From assembly GCF_000600085.1 (NCBI RefSeq), contig NZ_CP006821.1:1054001-1118000 (forward strand): 64,000 nt of DNA, given 5' to 3'. Position 1 is the first letter of the stretch, and every line of letters starts with the position of its first letter. Below the pieces are notes generated by a model, which made no database searches, was not told the DNA's origin, and saw nothing but the letters and a program-made list of their open reading frames with translations. Positions 1 to 7,526 of the stretch are shown here, one piece after another. Origin of the DNA: Helicobacter pylori oki112 (GTDB lineage: Bacteria > Campylobacterota > Campylobacteria > Campylobacterales > Helicobacteraceae). The position numbers were made by a program, and so were the translations under genes.

Positions 1-435
1 GCGTAAAGAAGTGTTAAAAAAATTAAGCGCTTCTACTTTGCCCTCTAGGCCAGAGATTTCAATGATGTCTCCTTTTTTGAAAGGGTGCAAGATAATAAGG
101 ATTATCCCTCCAGCAATGCTTGAAAGGTAATCTTTTAAAGCCAACGCCACCGCAATCCCCACCGTTCCTAAAACAGTGATAATAGAGGTGGTTTGGACGC
201 CTAGCGTGCTGAGTGCAATGATTGTGGTGATGATAAGGATTAAGATAAAAGTAACCTGCGCGACAAAATTCGCTAAAATCTCATCCTTTTTGGATAAAAG
301 TTTCATGGTTTTGTTCCGTAAGAAAGACGAAAAATAAAAACCTATACAAAAGACAACAATAGCCTTGATTAAGATTATCCCAAAATGCTTTGCCTGCGGA
401 AAAAAATCCACTAACAGCGTTTTAATTTCATCCAT
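1..435 (-). CDS. MscS-family mechanosensitive channel, N-terminal part (cut by window edge)
   Basis: Read leftwards from ATG at 433-435, the frame is open to the window edge (145 codons). It encodes two hydrophobic segments followed by a glycine/alanine-rich pore-like helix (GTVGIAVALALKDYLSSIAGG) and the start of the beta domain (HPFKKGDIIEISGLEGKVEAL). This is the MscS core pattern of a short channel with few N-terminal membrane helices. The product would be an inner-membrane osmotic safety valve. The C-terminus lies outside the window. It differs from the MscS gene at the other end of the window. Confidence 0.85.
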   Translation of the reverse strand, partial: MDEIKTLLVDFFPQAKHFGIILIKAIVVFCIGFYFSSFLRNKTMKLLSKKDEILANFVAQVTFILILIITTIIALSTLGVQTTSIITVLGTVGIAVALALKDYLSSIAGGIILIILHPFKKGDIIEISGLEGKVEALNFFNTSLR

Positions 436-524
436 AAATTTTTCCTTGCAAATCACAAAATCGCTAAAAGAGACAAGATAACTTACCCTTATGTAGCTAA
501 TTTTGACATGTTAGCATGTTTAGG

Positions 525-784
525 ACTAACCTTATTACCACAACTCAAACGCCTAACCCAATGCCAGTGTCAAAGGGATTGGCTTTTAGCGCGCTGTCTA
601 ATGAAAAAGGGTTTTTTAGTGTTAAACCTAGAGATTACTTTACGCACACCCCAAGATACCCGTCCCAGCGAACAGATCGCAAAAAATCACACCCAAAAGG
701 TTGCTCCACAACTGCATAAATATTTTCTTGAATAAAGGGAATGAGTTTGTATTTAGAGCCGATGTAGTTCATTGATACAACCAT
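525..784 (-). pseudogene. Remnant of a D12-class adenine-specific DNA methyltransferase
   Basis: From ATG at 782-784 (or 770-772) the minus strand reads MVVSMNYIGSKYKLIPFIQ, the N-terminal motif of D12-class N6-adenine methyltransferases. After about 35 codons the frame is lost. In a neighbouring frame the SAM-binding motif DLFAGTGILG appears (bases 651-678). No catalytic DPPY motif follows and the frames break up further, so this is a truncated, multiply shifted relic. A short relic that looks like a restriction-enzyme tail lies just upstream, as expected for a decayed type II R-M pair. Confidence 0.6.
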
Positions 785-806
785 TAAAGGGTAGTTTTGA
801 TCAGAT

Positions 807-941
807 CTAATTGGATAGCTCGCATGATAGTCTTTTTCCTATATTGTATTCAAACCCACATTCTTTCAAAAGGAATGAAGCGATCCCTCTTTTTGCTCCT
901 TTGAATTGGCTCAAGCATTCCTTTAAAAAGACTCTAAAACT
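807..941 (-). pseudogene. Short coding relic, possibly the C-terminal tail of the partner restriction enzyme
   Basis: An open stretch of about 44 codons on the minus strand (containing FKGAKRGIASFLLKECGFE) ends in TAG, 22 bases before the methyltransferase relic starts. It has no start codon of its own and its upstream side runs into stops. Position and spacing suggest the tail of the cognate endonuclease; the family is not recognised. Confidence 0.3.
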
Positions 942-1028
942 CTAAAATCCAGTAACATATTGGCTTAACACTGCATGTCTTTTGGCTTGAGATTCCTTTT
1001 TGGAGCTTAAGTCAGATTGACCTAGCGA

Positions 1029-1388
1029 TCAATCACAATCATTACTTTTGGTTGCCTTGATTGGAGAGTTGTTGCTCTTGATTGGAAGGTGCGCCCCATA
1101 GCAACTTCTCCCATTACCCCATAAGTAATACACAAGCACTGCTAACGCAACAAAACCAATCGTGCTTATTAATTCTCCTGGGTGTTCATAGGCTATTTGG
1201 TATTCCATCGCCAATAAAACATAGTAGCATGGAACGGCAATAAAAGAAACTATCATAAAACCAAAAAATAACCTAATGATTGATTCGAGGAAAAAAGATA
1301 ATTTTTTGCCTTCTTGAATTTTCTGCAACCAATAATTTGTAAGACTAAAAAACGCTTGCAATAACAAAAAATACGGCCCTATACACAC
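1029..1388 (-). CDS. Small multi-pass membrane protein, unknown function
   Basis: 119 codons from a GTG start at 1388, overlapping the end of the upstream gene by 10 bases, so the two are probably translationally coupled. At least three hydrophobic segments are visible (near residues 4-18, 38-60 and 73-90), with a polar Ser/Asn/Lys-rich C-terminus. I do not recognise the family. It lies outside the conjugative element proper, on the flank between the R-M relic and the left att repeat. Confidence 0.55.
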   Translation of the reverse strand: MCIGPYFLLLQAFFSLTNYWLQKIQEGKKLSFFLESIIRLFFGFMIVSFIAVPCYYVLLAMEYQIAYEHPGELISTIGFVALAVLVYYLWGNGRSCYGAHLPIKSNNSPIKATKSNDCD

Positions 1389-1936
1389 CCAAACAAGAGA
1401 AATGATAATCTTAGAGTGATCTCTATATTAAAATGAGCAAGAAGTTTGATTATGGAGTAAATGGGCGAATACTGCATAAGGGTGTGGAGTAGCTGCAAAC
1501 TATCAGGATAGCAAGCGGAGAAAGAAAACGATTCATAACAACCGCTCAAATAACTCAAAAAGGGAACACCATAAAAATAATAAAACCCTACCATATACAA
1601 CCATAAAGATCCTATGAGCGATCCTACAAAAATTGTGTTTAGTAATATACTCCTTATAAAAATAGCGATAAGGGCAATTATTGCGACAACTATCACAATG
1701 AAAACTAGAGTAAAGATAGTGTCGTCTTGATTTGCAAGCCGACCAACTTTAACACCCACTGATGGGTGTTTTTCAAACCATTTGAATACATTTAACGCAC
1801 CATCTGAGAAATTGGCAGTGATTGGCATGGAAAAAGAGCCAAAGTCAAGAGAAGGAATGGCTGTTGCGTTTAGGGTTTTATTCGCACCAAAAAACCCAAT
1901 CACAAGAATAAAGCACAATCTGATTAAAACATTCAT
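1379..1936 (-). CDS. Membrane protein with N-terminal signal-like segment, unknown function
   Basis: I chose ATG at 1936 (MNVLIRLCFILVIGFFGANK), which begins with a typical signal/anchor sequence; product about 185 aa. The frame is open further upstream to 2080, but that extension would encode the 6-bp repeat (Leu-Ser repeats) before the hydrophobic start and is less likely. Further hydrophobic segments lie in the middle (IFTLVFIVIVVAIIALIAIF) and C-terminal half, with several cysteines in between. It overlaps the downstream 119-codon gene. Function unknown. Confidence 0.55.
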   Translation of the reverse strand: MNVLIRLCFILVIGFFGANKTLNATAIPSLDFGSFSMPITANFSDGALNVFKWFEKHPSVGVKVGRLANQDDTIFTLVFIVIVVAIIALIAIFIRSILLNTIFVGSLIGSLWLYMVGFYYFYGVPFLSYLSGCYESFSFSACYPDSLQLLHTLMQYSPIYSIIKLLAHFNIEITLRLSFLLFGCV

Positions 1937-2565
1937 TTCAGCACTCTTTTTGATGATTTTATAAGCTTTTGAGTATAGTAGACTTAGACTTAGACTTAGA
2001 CTTAGCTTAAGAGTGCCTGAATTTTGGGGTAGCAAGCCGACTCTATGGTTTGTCTTAAGGCAAAGATACAGAAAAACCAAACACCACCAATAAAATCAAG
2101 CATGCAAAAACAACCATCAAAAAGTCAAACCTAAAACCACAGAGCCTAGGCAGAAAAAAGATTTGTTGAAGACATGGCAGATAAGAGGTGCATTAATTAG
2201 CAAGTTTTATGAGCAGGGAAGACTTCAAACAACCTCTCATCGGTTTAGAGCATGCAAAAACAAAAAGTTAAACACCATAAATCAAAAACAACACCCCAAA
2301 CTAAAAAAGTTAAAAACAAAAGAAATAAAAAAGCAACACTAACGGAATAAAGAATAAAGAATAAAGAATAAAAATCTAAAACGCTAGAAGCGTTTTTTAC
2401 AATCAAACTAAAGAGCTTGGTTATAAAGCGATAACTTTTTAAAGAATAAAACTTTCTAAAAACATTTCTTATCACTCTTTGGAATTTAACGCAGTTTAGG
2501 GATTTTAAAAAACTTCATAAACTTCCTTTAAAAAGAAGCTTGGATAAGAGTTTTATAAATAATTA
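1937..2565. other. Non-coding, AT- and repeat-rich flank of the conjugative element
   Basis: No convincing gene. It holds the GACTTA hexamer array, a seven-base AATAAAG array near 2343-2371, and two copies of a segment beginning AGCATGCAAAAACAA about 150 bases apart (near 2099 and 2249). The only sizeable frame (2245-2475, minus) is a Phe/Leu-rich reading of AT-rich repeats. A stretch near 2310-2335 resembles sequence on the other flank near 45685-45715, which may be old element-end sequence. Confidence 0.5.
1981..2004. repeat. Hexamer tandem repeat, 4 x GACTTA
   Basis: Four perfect copies, just upstream of the chosen start of the 185-aa membrane protein. On the minus strand they would read Leu-Ser repeats if translation began upstream. 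Being six bases long, copy-number change would alter promoter or leader spacing or N-terminal length, not frame. Confidence 0.9.
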
Positions 2566-2572
2566 CATTCTT
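2555..2572. repeat. Left end (att-like) direct repeat of the conjugative element
   Basis: The 18 bases ATAAATAATTACATTCTT recur at 45439-45456 with one mismatch (A to C at position 11). CATTCTT is the reverse complement of AAGAATG, the heptamer known to flank H. pylori TnPZ/ICEHptfs insertions. The XerT gene starts 50 bases inside. Confidence 0.75.
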
Positions 2573-2622
2573 AACCCTACAAGATGATTTTTATGGATTA
2601 AAAATAATTAAGGGAGAAAGAG

Positions 2623-3696
2623 ATGAGTGGTTGCAAAATGAGTAGGGTTAGTAGGGAATTGTTTAATAATATTAAGTCATTTTTACACCATAAGCTTAAA
2701 ACAATGATACGCATTCAAAGCGTGAATGATTTACAATTGGTCTTAAAATGGCAGGATAGAGTTTTAGAGTGCCAAAGTCTTATCGCATTGAAAGAACTCA
2801 ATCGCAAGCTTTATAATCAAGGCATTAGGCATACGATTATGATGCAAGGCTTGTTTTTGTTCTTTGAATATTTTGATAATAGGATTAAGCTCAAATCCTT
2901 GCACAATCTAGCAGAAGAACAGGTTATAGACTTCTTATTTGGATTAGCCAAAAACAGGAAGCCAAGCTCTATGGCTAAATATGTGATGGTTTTAAGACAA
3001 TTCTTTGATCATTTAGACAAGAAAAGAAACTATAGCTTTGATTTTGAACTTAAAAATCTATCGTTTGCCAAGAAAGAGACGCATTTGCCTAAACATTTGA
3101 ATAAAAATGATTTTAAGGCTTTTATCCAAGCTCTTCTAAAATACCATCCCAAAACCAGTTTTGAAAAACGCAATCAGTGTATTTTACTGCTTATCGTATT
3201 AGGGGGATTAAGGAAGTTTGAAGCCTTAGATTTGGAGCTAAAAAACATTGCTTTAGAAAATAACCACTACCGCCTTTTAATCAAAGGCAAAAACAACAAA
3301 GAGAGATACGCTTATATTGAAAAAGAGTTTTTGCAAGTTCCTTTGAATGCGTGGCTAAGCGATACTAAACGATTAAAGAGTTTTAAGGGGCGTTTTGTGT
3401 TTAAGAAAGCAAAAAATAACACCACACAAAAAACTTGCTCTTTAAAGGGCTTTATCGCTAAAATTTTTAAGCTCTCTAATATTGATGTAAAATCTTATGG
3501 ATTAGGTTTGCATCTTTTTAGGCATAGTTTTGCCACTTTTATTTATGATGAAACACAGGATTTGGTTTTAACTTCAAGAGCGTTAGGGCATAGTTCTTTG
3601 CTTTCTACTAAAATCTATATCCATACCACTCAAGAACACAATAAAAAAGTGGTTCTTGTGTTAGGGGGGTTATTAAGAAATGAAAAAAGCGAGTAG
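2623..3696 (+). CDS. xerT: XerT tyrosine recombinase of the conjugative element
   Basis: A 357-aa tyrosine recombinase that should excise and integrate the element at its AAGAATG-type ends. The start is set by AAGGGAG six bases before ATG. Residues 100-130 look like a SAM-like DNA-binding domain. The catalytic set is visible: R197 (GGLRKFEALDL), H297 and R300 (HLFRH), H323 (LGHSS) and nucleophile Y332 (KIYIH). It sits alone on the plus strand, 50 bases inside the left repeat, as in other TnPZ elements. It looks intact, so excision may still be possible. Confidence 0.93.
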   Translation: MSGCKMSRVSRELFNNIKSFLHHKLKTMIRIQSVNDLQLVLKWQDRVLECQSLIALKELNRKLYNQGIRHTIMMQGLFLFFEYFDNRIKLKSLHNLAEEQVIDFLFGLAKNRKPSSMAKYVMVLRQFFDHLDKKRNYSFDFELKNLSFAKKETHLPKHLNKNDFKAFIQALLKYHPKTSFEKRNQCILLLIVLGGLRKFEALDLELKNIALENNHYRLLIKGKNNKERYAYIEKEFLQVPLNAWLSDTKRLKSFKGRFVFKKAKNNTTQKTCSLKGFIAKIFKLSNIDVKSYGLGLHLFRHSFATFIYDETQDLVLTSRALGHSSLLSTKIYIHTTQEHNKKVVLVLGGLLRNEKSE

Positions 3697-3752
3697 GTTT
3701 TTAAAAAATTTGATTTATTTTGATTTTTGGGTTATAATGCACTTACATTCAA

Positions 3753-3774
3753 TGGGCTAACCGAAGCCCACCTT
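3753..3774 (+). terminator. Probable terminator after xerT
   Basis: Perfect stem TGGGCT / AGCCCA with a 6-base loop, followed by CCTTTTC, between the convergent xerT and Abi-like genes. A TATAAT box lies just upstream (3733-3738), so a short plus-strand transcript from there is also conceivable. Confidence 0.5.
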
Positions 3775-3775
3775 T

Positions 3776-4459
3776 TCACAAACCACTTAAATTTTCCAAG
3801 TCTTTATTTCCGATGCTTTTAATTAAATCATCTAAAAACAAGACGATTTTACTTGGTTCTACACTGATATTCATAGGCATTTTTGCCCTATCATTGTCTT
3901 TTAACCCAGTGAAATAAGTCGTAATGCGTGGGCGGTTGTTTGGTTTGGTTTTGAGTAAGTTTTCCCAATGATACGCGCGATTTCTAATCGTCCATAGCAA
4001 GTTTAAAGCAATATGAACCTTTGAGGCACTAGATAATGGATTTTTTTTATTGTTGATAAATAATGCATTTTTATTATTGGGGTAATAGGATTTGAAATTG
4101 ATGCGCTTTAAATCTAATATTACCCCCTCTAATTTATAACAAAAAATAAGCTTAATCACTGCCCCTAAAGACATTTTAGATAAGATTAAAGAATGCGTGA
4201 TTTCTTTTTTCTTTTCTTTTAGCTCTTCGATCAAGGGGGTTAAAGAATTTTCATTAAACACCCATTCGTTCCCTTTGATTTGAGTCAAGCAATAGTCTAA
4301 AGCGTTGCATAAATAAATTTCTAAGTTAGAGATTTTAGGCGTGATGAAAGAAATGAGTTTTAAATTTTCTTTGTATTGCTCTAGGCTGTCATAAGCGGCT
4401 AATCTTTCTTTAGATAGAATGAGTGTAATATTATTCTTAAAATCTTGTAAATCTTGCAT
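3776..4459 (-). CDS. Abi-like protein with a HEPN-type R-x4-H motif
   Basis: 227 aa, soluble and largely helical. Near the C-terminal third is RNRAYHWEN, i.e. R159, N160 and H164. This is the R-N-x3-H pattern of HEPN ribonuclease domains and of Abi_2/AbiD-AbiF phage-abortive proteins, and the general layout also fits that family. I infer a defence or exclusion role for the element. It is convergent with xerT and upstream of nothing in its own direction, so it is probably a single-gene unit. Assignment rests on the motif and helical layout only. Confidence 0.5.
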   Translation of the reverse strand: MQDLQDFKNNITLILSKERLAAYDSLEQYKENLKLISFITPKISNLEIYLCNALDYCLTQIKGNEWVFNENSLTPLIEELKEKKKEITHSLILSKMSLGAVIKLIFCYKLEGVILDLKRINFKSYYPNNKNALFINNKKNPLSSASKVHIALNLLWTIRNRAYHWENLLKTKPNNRPRITTYFTGLKDNDRAKMPMNISVEPSKIVLFLDDLIKSIGNKDLENLSGL

Positions 4460-4530
4460 GATTTCTCTTAAGGTTTTTTAAAAAATTATCACTAAAAATA
4501 ATTTTCAAAAATTGCCCTAAAAAGCTTTTG

Positions 4531-5793
4531 TCATTTGCTAGCTCTATGAGACTTGGGAAGTTCAATTGTCTCCACACCCACTCTAACACCAGGATGTCCT
4601 GGCATGTCTCTCATGTTAGCCGTAGTGCTGTTTATCGTAGATTTTGCGTCTTTATAAGCTTCTAGCGTTCTACCAAATGCTGAACGGCCCACACTCTTAA
4701 GACTTCCAGCTATGGCTCCAGCTCCAGTGCTAGCCATTTGCACACCTTGATATATGAAGCTTTTAGCATCCGTTAGACCACCTTGTGTGCCAAAAATAGC
4801 GTTAATCATTTCGGAGACTTTTTGAATGAAAGTCAGTGAAATTCCTATTGCTACAATAATGCCAAATTTAGCCACTATTTCATTGCTCCCTCCCACTTTG
4901 ATTGCGTATTGTAATGCAAAAGAGTTGAATAACATTAATAGCAACAACAAAGGCATGTAAAAAGTCAATGAAATAATCTTTTTCACATAAGACACTAAAA
5001 AACCTCTAGTCTGCTGAAAAAAACCTAGCGGTAACATAAAAATAACTAAAGACAAGTAAATAATTTTTTCTAAATAAGTCATAAAAACATAACAGAAAAC
5101 TTTGAATAACAAAAATAATTCTGATCCTAAAATAACTAATAACAAAACAACTGCAATAAGGGTTTTTAGCGATAGTCCATTATTAATTTTGAAGTCTTCA
5201 TATAATTTATTCAAACTCGTCAAAATTTGTCTGACATGGAATGAAATATTAGCGTTAGTGATGCTGTGGTGCGTGTCTATATTCTTGTGTTCTCTTGCAC
5301 TATTTGTTTGATATTCCTTAACCACATTAGAAATCCCAGCATTTAGCAAGTTAGCAGGCGTGTCAAAAATTTCTGTTACATGATTTTGAAAGGCAAAACT
5401 AGAGCGACCATTACCGCTACTAGAACCATCAGATTTAAAAGCGTAATGATACAAAGAAAGATATCCAACAAATACAAAAAGCATTAAAAAGGTTTTGATT
5501 TCAAATAAATCATTGTTTTGATAGCGTTTAAAGGAATACAAAAGGATTAAAAGCACTCCTAAGACCATACCAAAAGGTTGGATAACATTGGCTAAAGGCT
5601 CGCCAATTCCCTTTAAGATCTTGTTAGAAAACGAAATAAAAAACCCAAGAATCTCGCTGTAAAGCCCATCTGCTTGTATAACTAAAGAATCTTGCTTATT
5701 GTAAAGTAAGTAAGCACCCGTTCCTATGACAGCTAAAGCACCAAGCACTAAAGGATTAGAAAGAAAGGGCAGAGCAAGTAGTGGAGCGACCAT
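4531..5793 (-). CDS. virB6: VirB6-type inner-membrane channel component
   Basis: About 420 aa from ATG at 5793 (MVAPLLALPFLSNPLV); the frame is open a little further upstream, but GGAG ten bases before this ATG and the stop of the preceding small gene favour it. At least seven hydrophobic segments are seen, e.g. near residues 75-90, 105-120, 210-232, 238-262 and 275-330, with a hydrophilic loop between about 125 and 205. That is the polytopic TrbL/VirB6 plan. The C-terminal ~100 residues are polar and cytoplasm-like. It lies next to the VirB5-like gene, as in other T4SS operons. Confidence 0.75.
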   Translation of the reverse strand: MVAPLLALPFLSNPLVLGALAVIGTGAYLLYNKQDSLVIQADGLYSEILGFFISFSNKILKGIGEPLANVIQPFGMVLGVLLILLYSFKRYQNNDLFEIKTFLMLFVFVGYLSLYHYAFKSDGSSSGNGRSSFAFQNHVTEIFDTPANLLNAGISNVVKEYQTNSAREHKNIDTHHSITNANISFHVRQILTSLNKLYEDFKINNGLSLKTLIAVVLLLVILGSELFLLFKVFCYVFMTYLEKIIYLSLVIFMLPLGFFQQTRGFLVSYVKKIISLTFYMPLLLLLMLFNSFALQYAIKVGGSNEIVAKFGIIVAIGISLTFIQKVSEMINAIFGTQGGLTDAKSFIYQGVQMASTGAGAIAGSLKSVGRSAFGRTLEAYKDAKSTINSTTANMRDMPGHPGVRVGVETIELPKSHRASK

Positions 5794-5794
5794 G

Positions 5795-6073
5795 TTATTT
5801 AATCTCCAACATTCTTCTATTTCTTTCACCAGCAACTATTCCCATAGCAGCCGAGCAATCCACTTTATCACCTCCTTTTTCAAAGCATTCGCTATCCTTT
5901 TTCAAAGCTTCTTCTATATGGTTTTTATAATATTATTCCCTTTCTTTCACTTGTGATAGATAATGAGCATGTTTCAAATCCTCTATTTTGTATTTTATAA
6001 CATCCCAAAAAACCACCACTAAAAGCCCAAAAATCCCTAACAAAATCCATGAATTTAATCTGCTTTTAAACAT
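5795..6073 (-). pseudogene. Small membrane-anchored protein gene with an in-frame stop
   Basis: Starts at ATG 6073 after AAGGA with good spacing. The first 46 codons encode an N-terminal hydrophobic helix (SWILLGIFGLLVVVFW), then TAA at 5933-5935. The same frame continues without further stops for 45 codons with coding-like sequence (two Cys; KDSECFEKGGDKVDCSAA) and ends one base before the virB6 ATG. So the gene was probably a 92-aa single-pass protein, now cut by one nonsense change (for example CAA to TAA). The 46-aa product might still be made. Confidence 0.6.
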
Positions 6074-6124
6074 ACAAAATCCTTTTTAAAATATTTGACT
6101 AATTTTAACACAATAACCCTTATT

Positions 6125-7523
6125 TCAATACGGATTAAACGACTGAATATTATCAGAGCTTGGAGCTTCATTATTACTATTTGAATTCACGCCACTTGCC
6201 TTTCCTACACTACCATTAGGGAAACCATAAGCGTCCAATTTAGCCCTATAGACTTTTTCTATTTCTTGTTGTTTTTGTTTAAGATTTTCTTGATGCTCTT
6301 TGTCATCTTTTAGAGCGTCAGTAGGAATAATATCTTCAAATAGCCCATTTGTTGCTTGAATGCATAGCTTTGCATTTGCGCCATTAAACCCAGTGTCTTA
6401 TTCATGAAGCTTAAATTTTGAGCGATTTCTAAAGCAGTTTCTACGCTTAATTGCTGAAATCGGTGTTTGTAGTCATTGAACACTTTAGCGGCTGCTTCAC
6501 CTTTTTTACCAGCAATATCCAACTATAATCTAAATTAAGCTCATCAAATTGCACTTTTAAGCGATTAACATTGAGCATATTAGGGATGCACTCGCTTTTG
6601 CCATTTCTGTTTTCTTTTTTGCAATAACCTTTTTTAACATTCTCATCGTTAAACTCAAAAGTTTTAACACCCAACTCATTATCCATTTGACTAAACGCTC
6701 TATCTTGGGAAGCTACAGCAAGCTGTTTGACTTTAGCATACACATTTGAAGCGATTTGTCTTTTTAATTCTTCTTTTTCAGCTCTAAGTTTTTCATAAGC
6801 CGTATAGTCGTTATTGAGTAGAGCTAAAGTCATTTGGCTGTCTAATAATTGGATTTTTTTAGCCGCTTCTAAATTGCCTTTTTGAATGCAAATGTATTCT
6901 AATAAGGCTCTGCCTTTAAGTCCGGCTCCTAAATCGGTCGCCGTGCCGATTTGAGTGTTGCCTATGGCGTTAGCAAAATCCTTTAGAGCCTTTGTGTCAG
7001 CGCTTTCTTTCCCCTTGCTTGTGAAAAATTGGTGTAAGTTTTTCTCTGTAGGGCTTGCGTCCTGACTGACATCCCAATTGAGTTCAGGGCATTTTTCAGA
7101 GATGCGTTTGGCTGCAATTTGATTGCGTATATCATAGTTTTGTGCATTTTCTTTGATCCTTTCAGCATTGGCTTGAACTTGTTTGGCAAAACTTTGGATT
7201 TTTTCTACATACTGCATGGGATTGGGGACGCTTAAAATACTGCCTGTTAGAAATTGATTGATTTTATTCAAAACATCATTCACTTTGTTGATGGAATTAA
7301 GCGTCTGATTAGACCTATCTAATGTGTCTTGAGCGAGCTTGATCCTTTCAGTGATAGTGGCTAAATGTTTAGCCCACTTGCTTTCATCCCATGCTCTTTT
7401 AGCGCCATTCCAAGCATTCTGCGTAGGGTTATCCACAATCATAGCCACAGCGTTCAGGTGGTTTAAAGCAATCGCCAACAACAGAATAAGGGATTTTTTT
7501 AAAAAAGTCTTTAACGCTTTCAT
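6125..7523 (-). pseudogene. VirB5/TrbJ-like periplasmic T4SS protein, broken by two frameshifts
   Basis: Starts MKALKTFLKKSLILLLAIALNHLNAVA, a clear signal peptide, then MIVDNPTQNAW, like the mature start of VirB5/TrbJ proteins, followed by long helical coiled-coil stretches and a few cysteines. The frame is lost near 6520 (LNLDYS) and resumes in the next frame as DIAGKKGEAAAKVFNDY. It is lost again near 6395 and resumes as TGFNGANAKLCIQATNGLFEDIIPTD, ending at TGA 6125. Both lesions look like single-base deletions. The repaired product would be about 466 aa. Adjacency to virB6 supports the VirB5 role (inference). Confidence 0.6.
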
Positions 7524-7526
7524 GCC

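Noticed and set aside
508-735. Plus-strand frames of 67 and 75 codons
   Set aside because: The minus strand here carries methyltransferase motifs; the plus frames overlap that relic and have no recognisable features.
859-865. Another CATTCTT heptamer as a possible element end
   Set aside because: It lies within the continuous coding relic (FLLKECGFE), so nothing was inserted there; a 7-mer occurs by chance.
2245-2475. 76-codon Phe/Leu-rich frame on the minus strand
   Set aside because: Built from AT-rich repeats without a good ribosome site; composition follows base bias.
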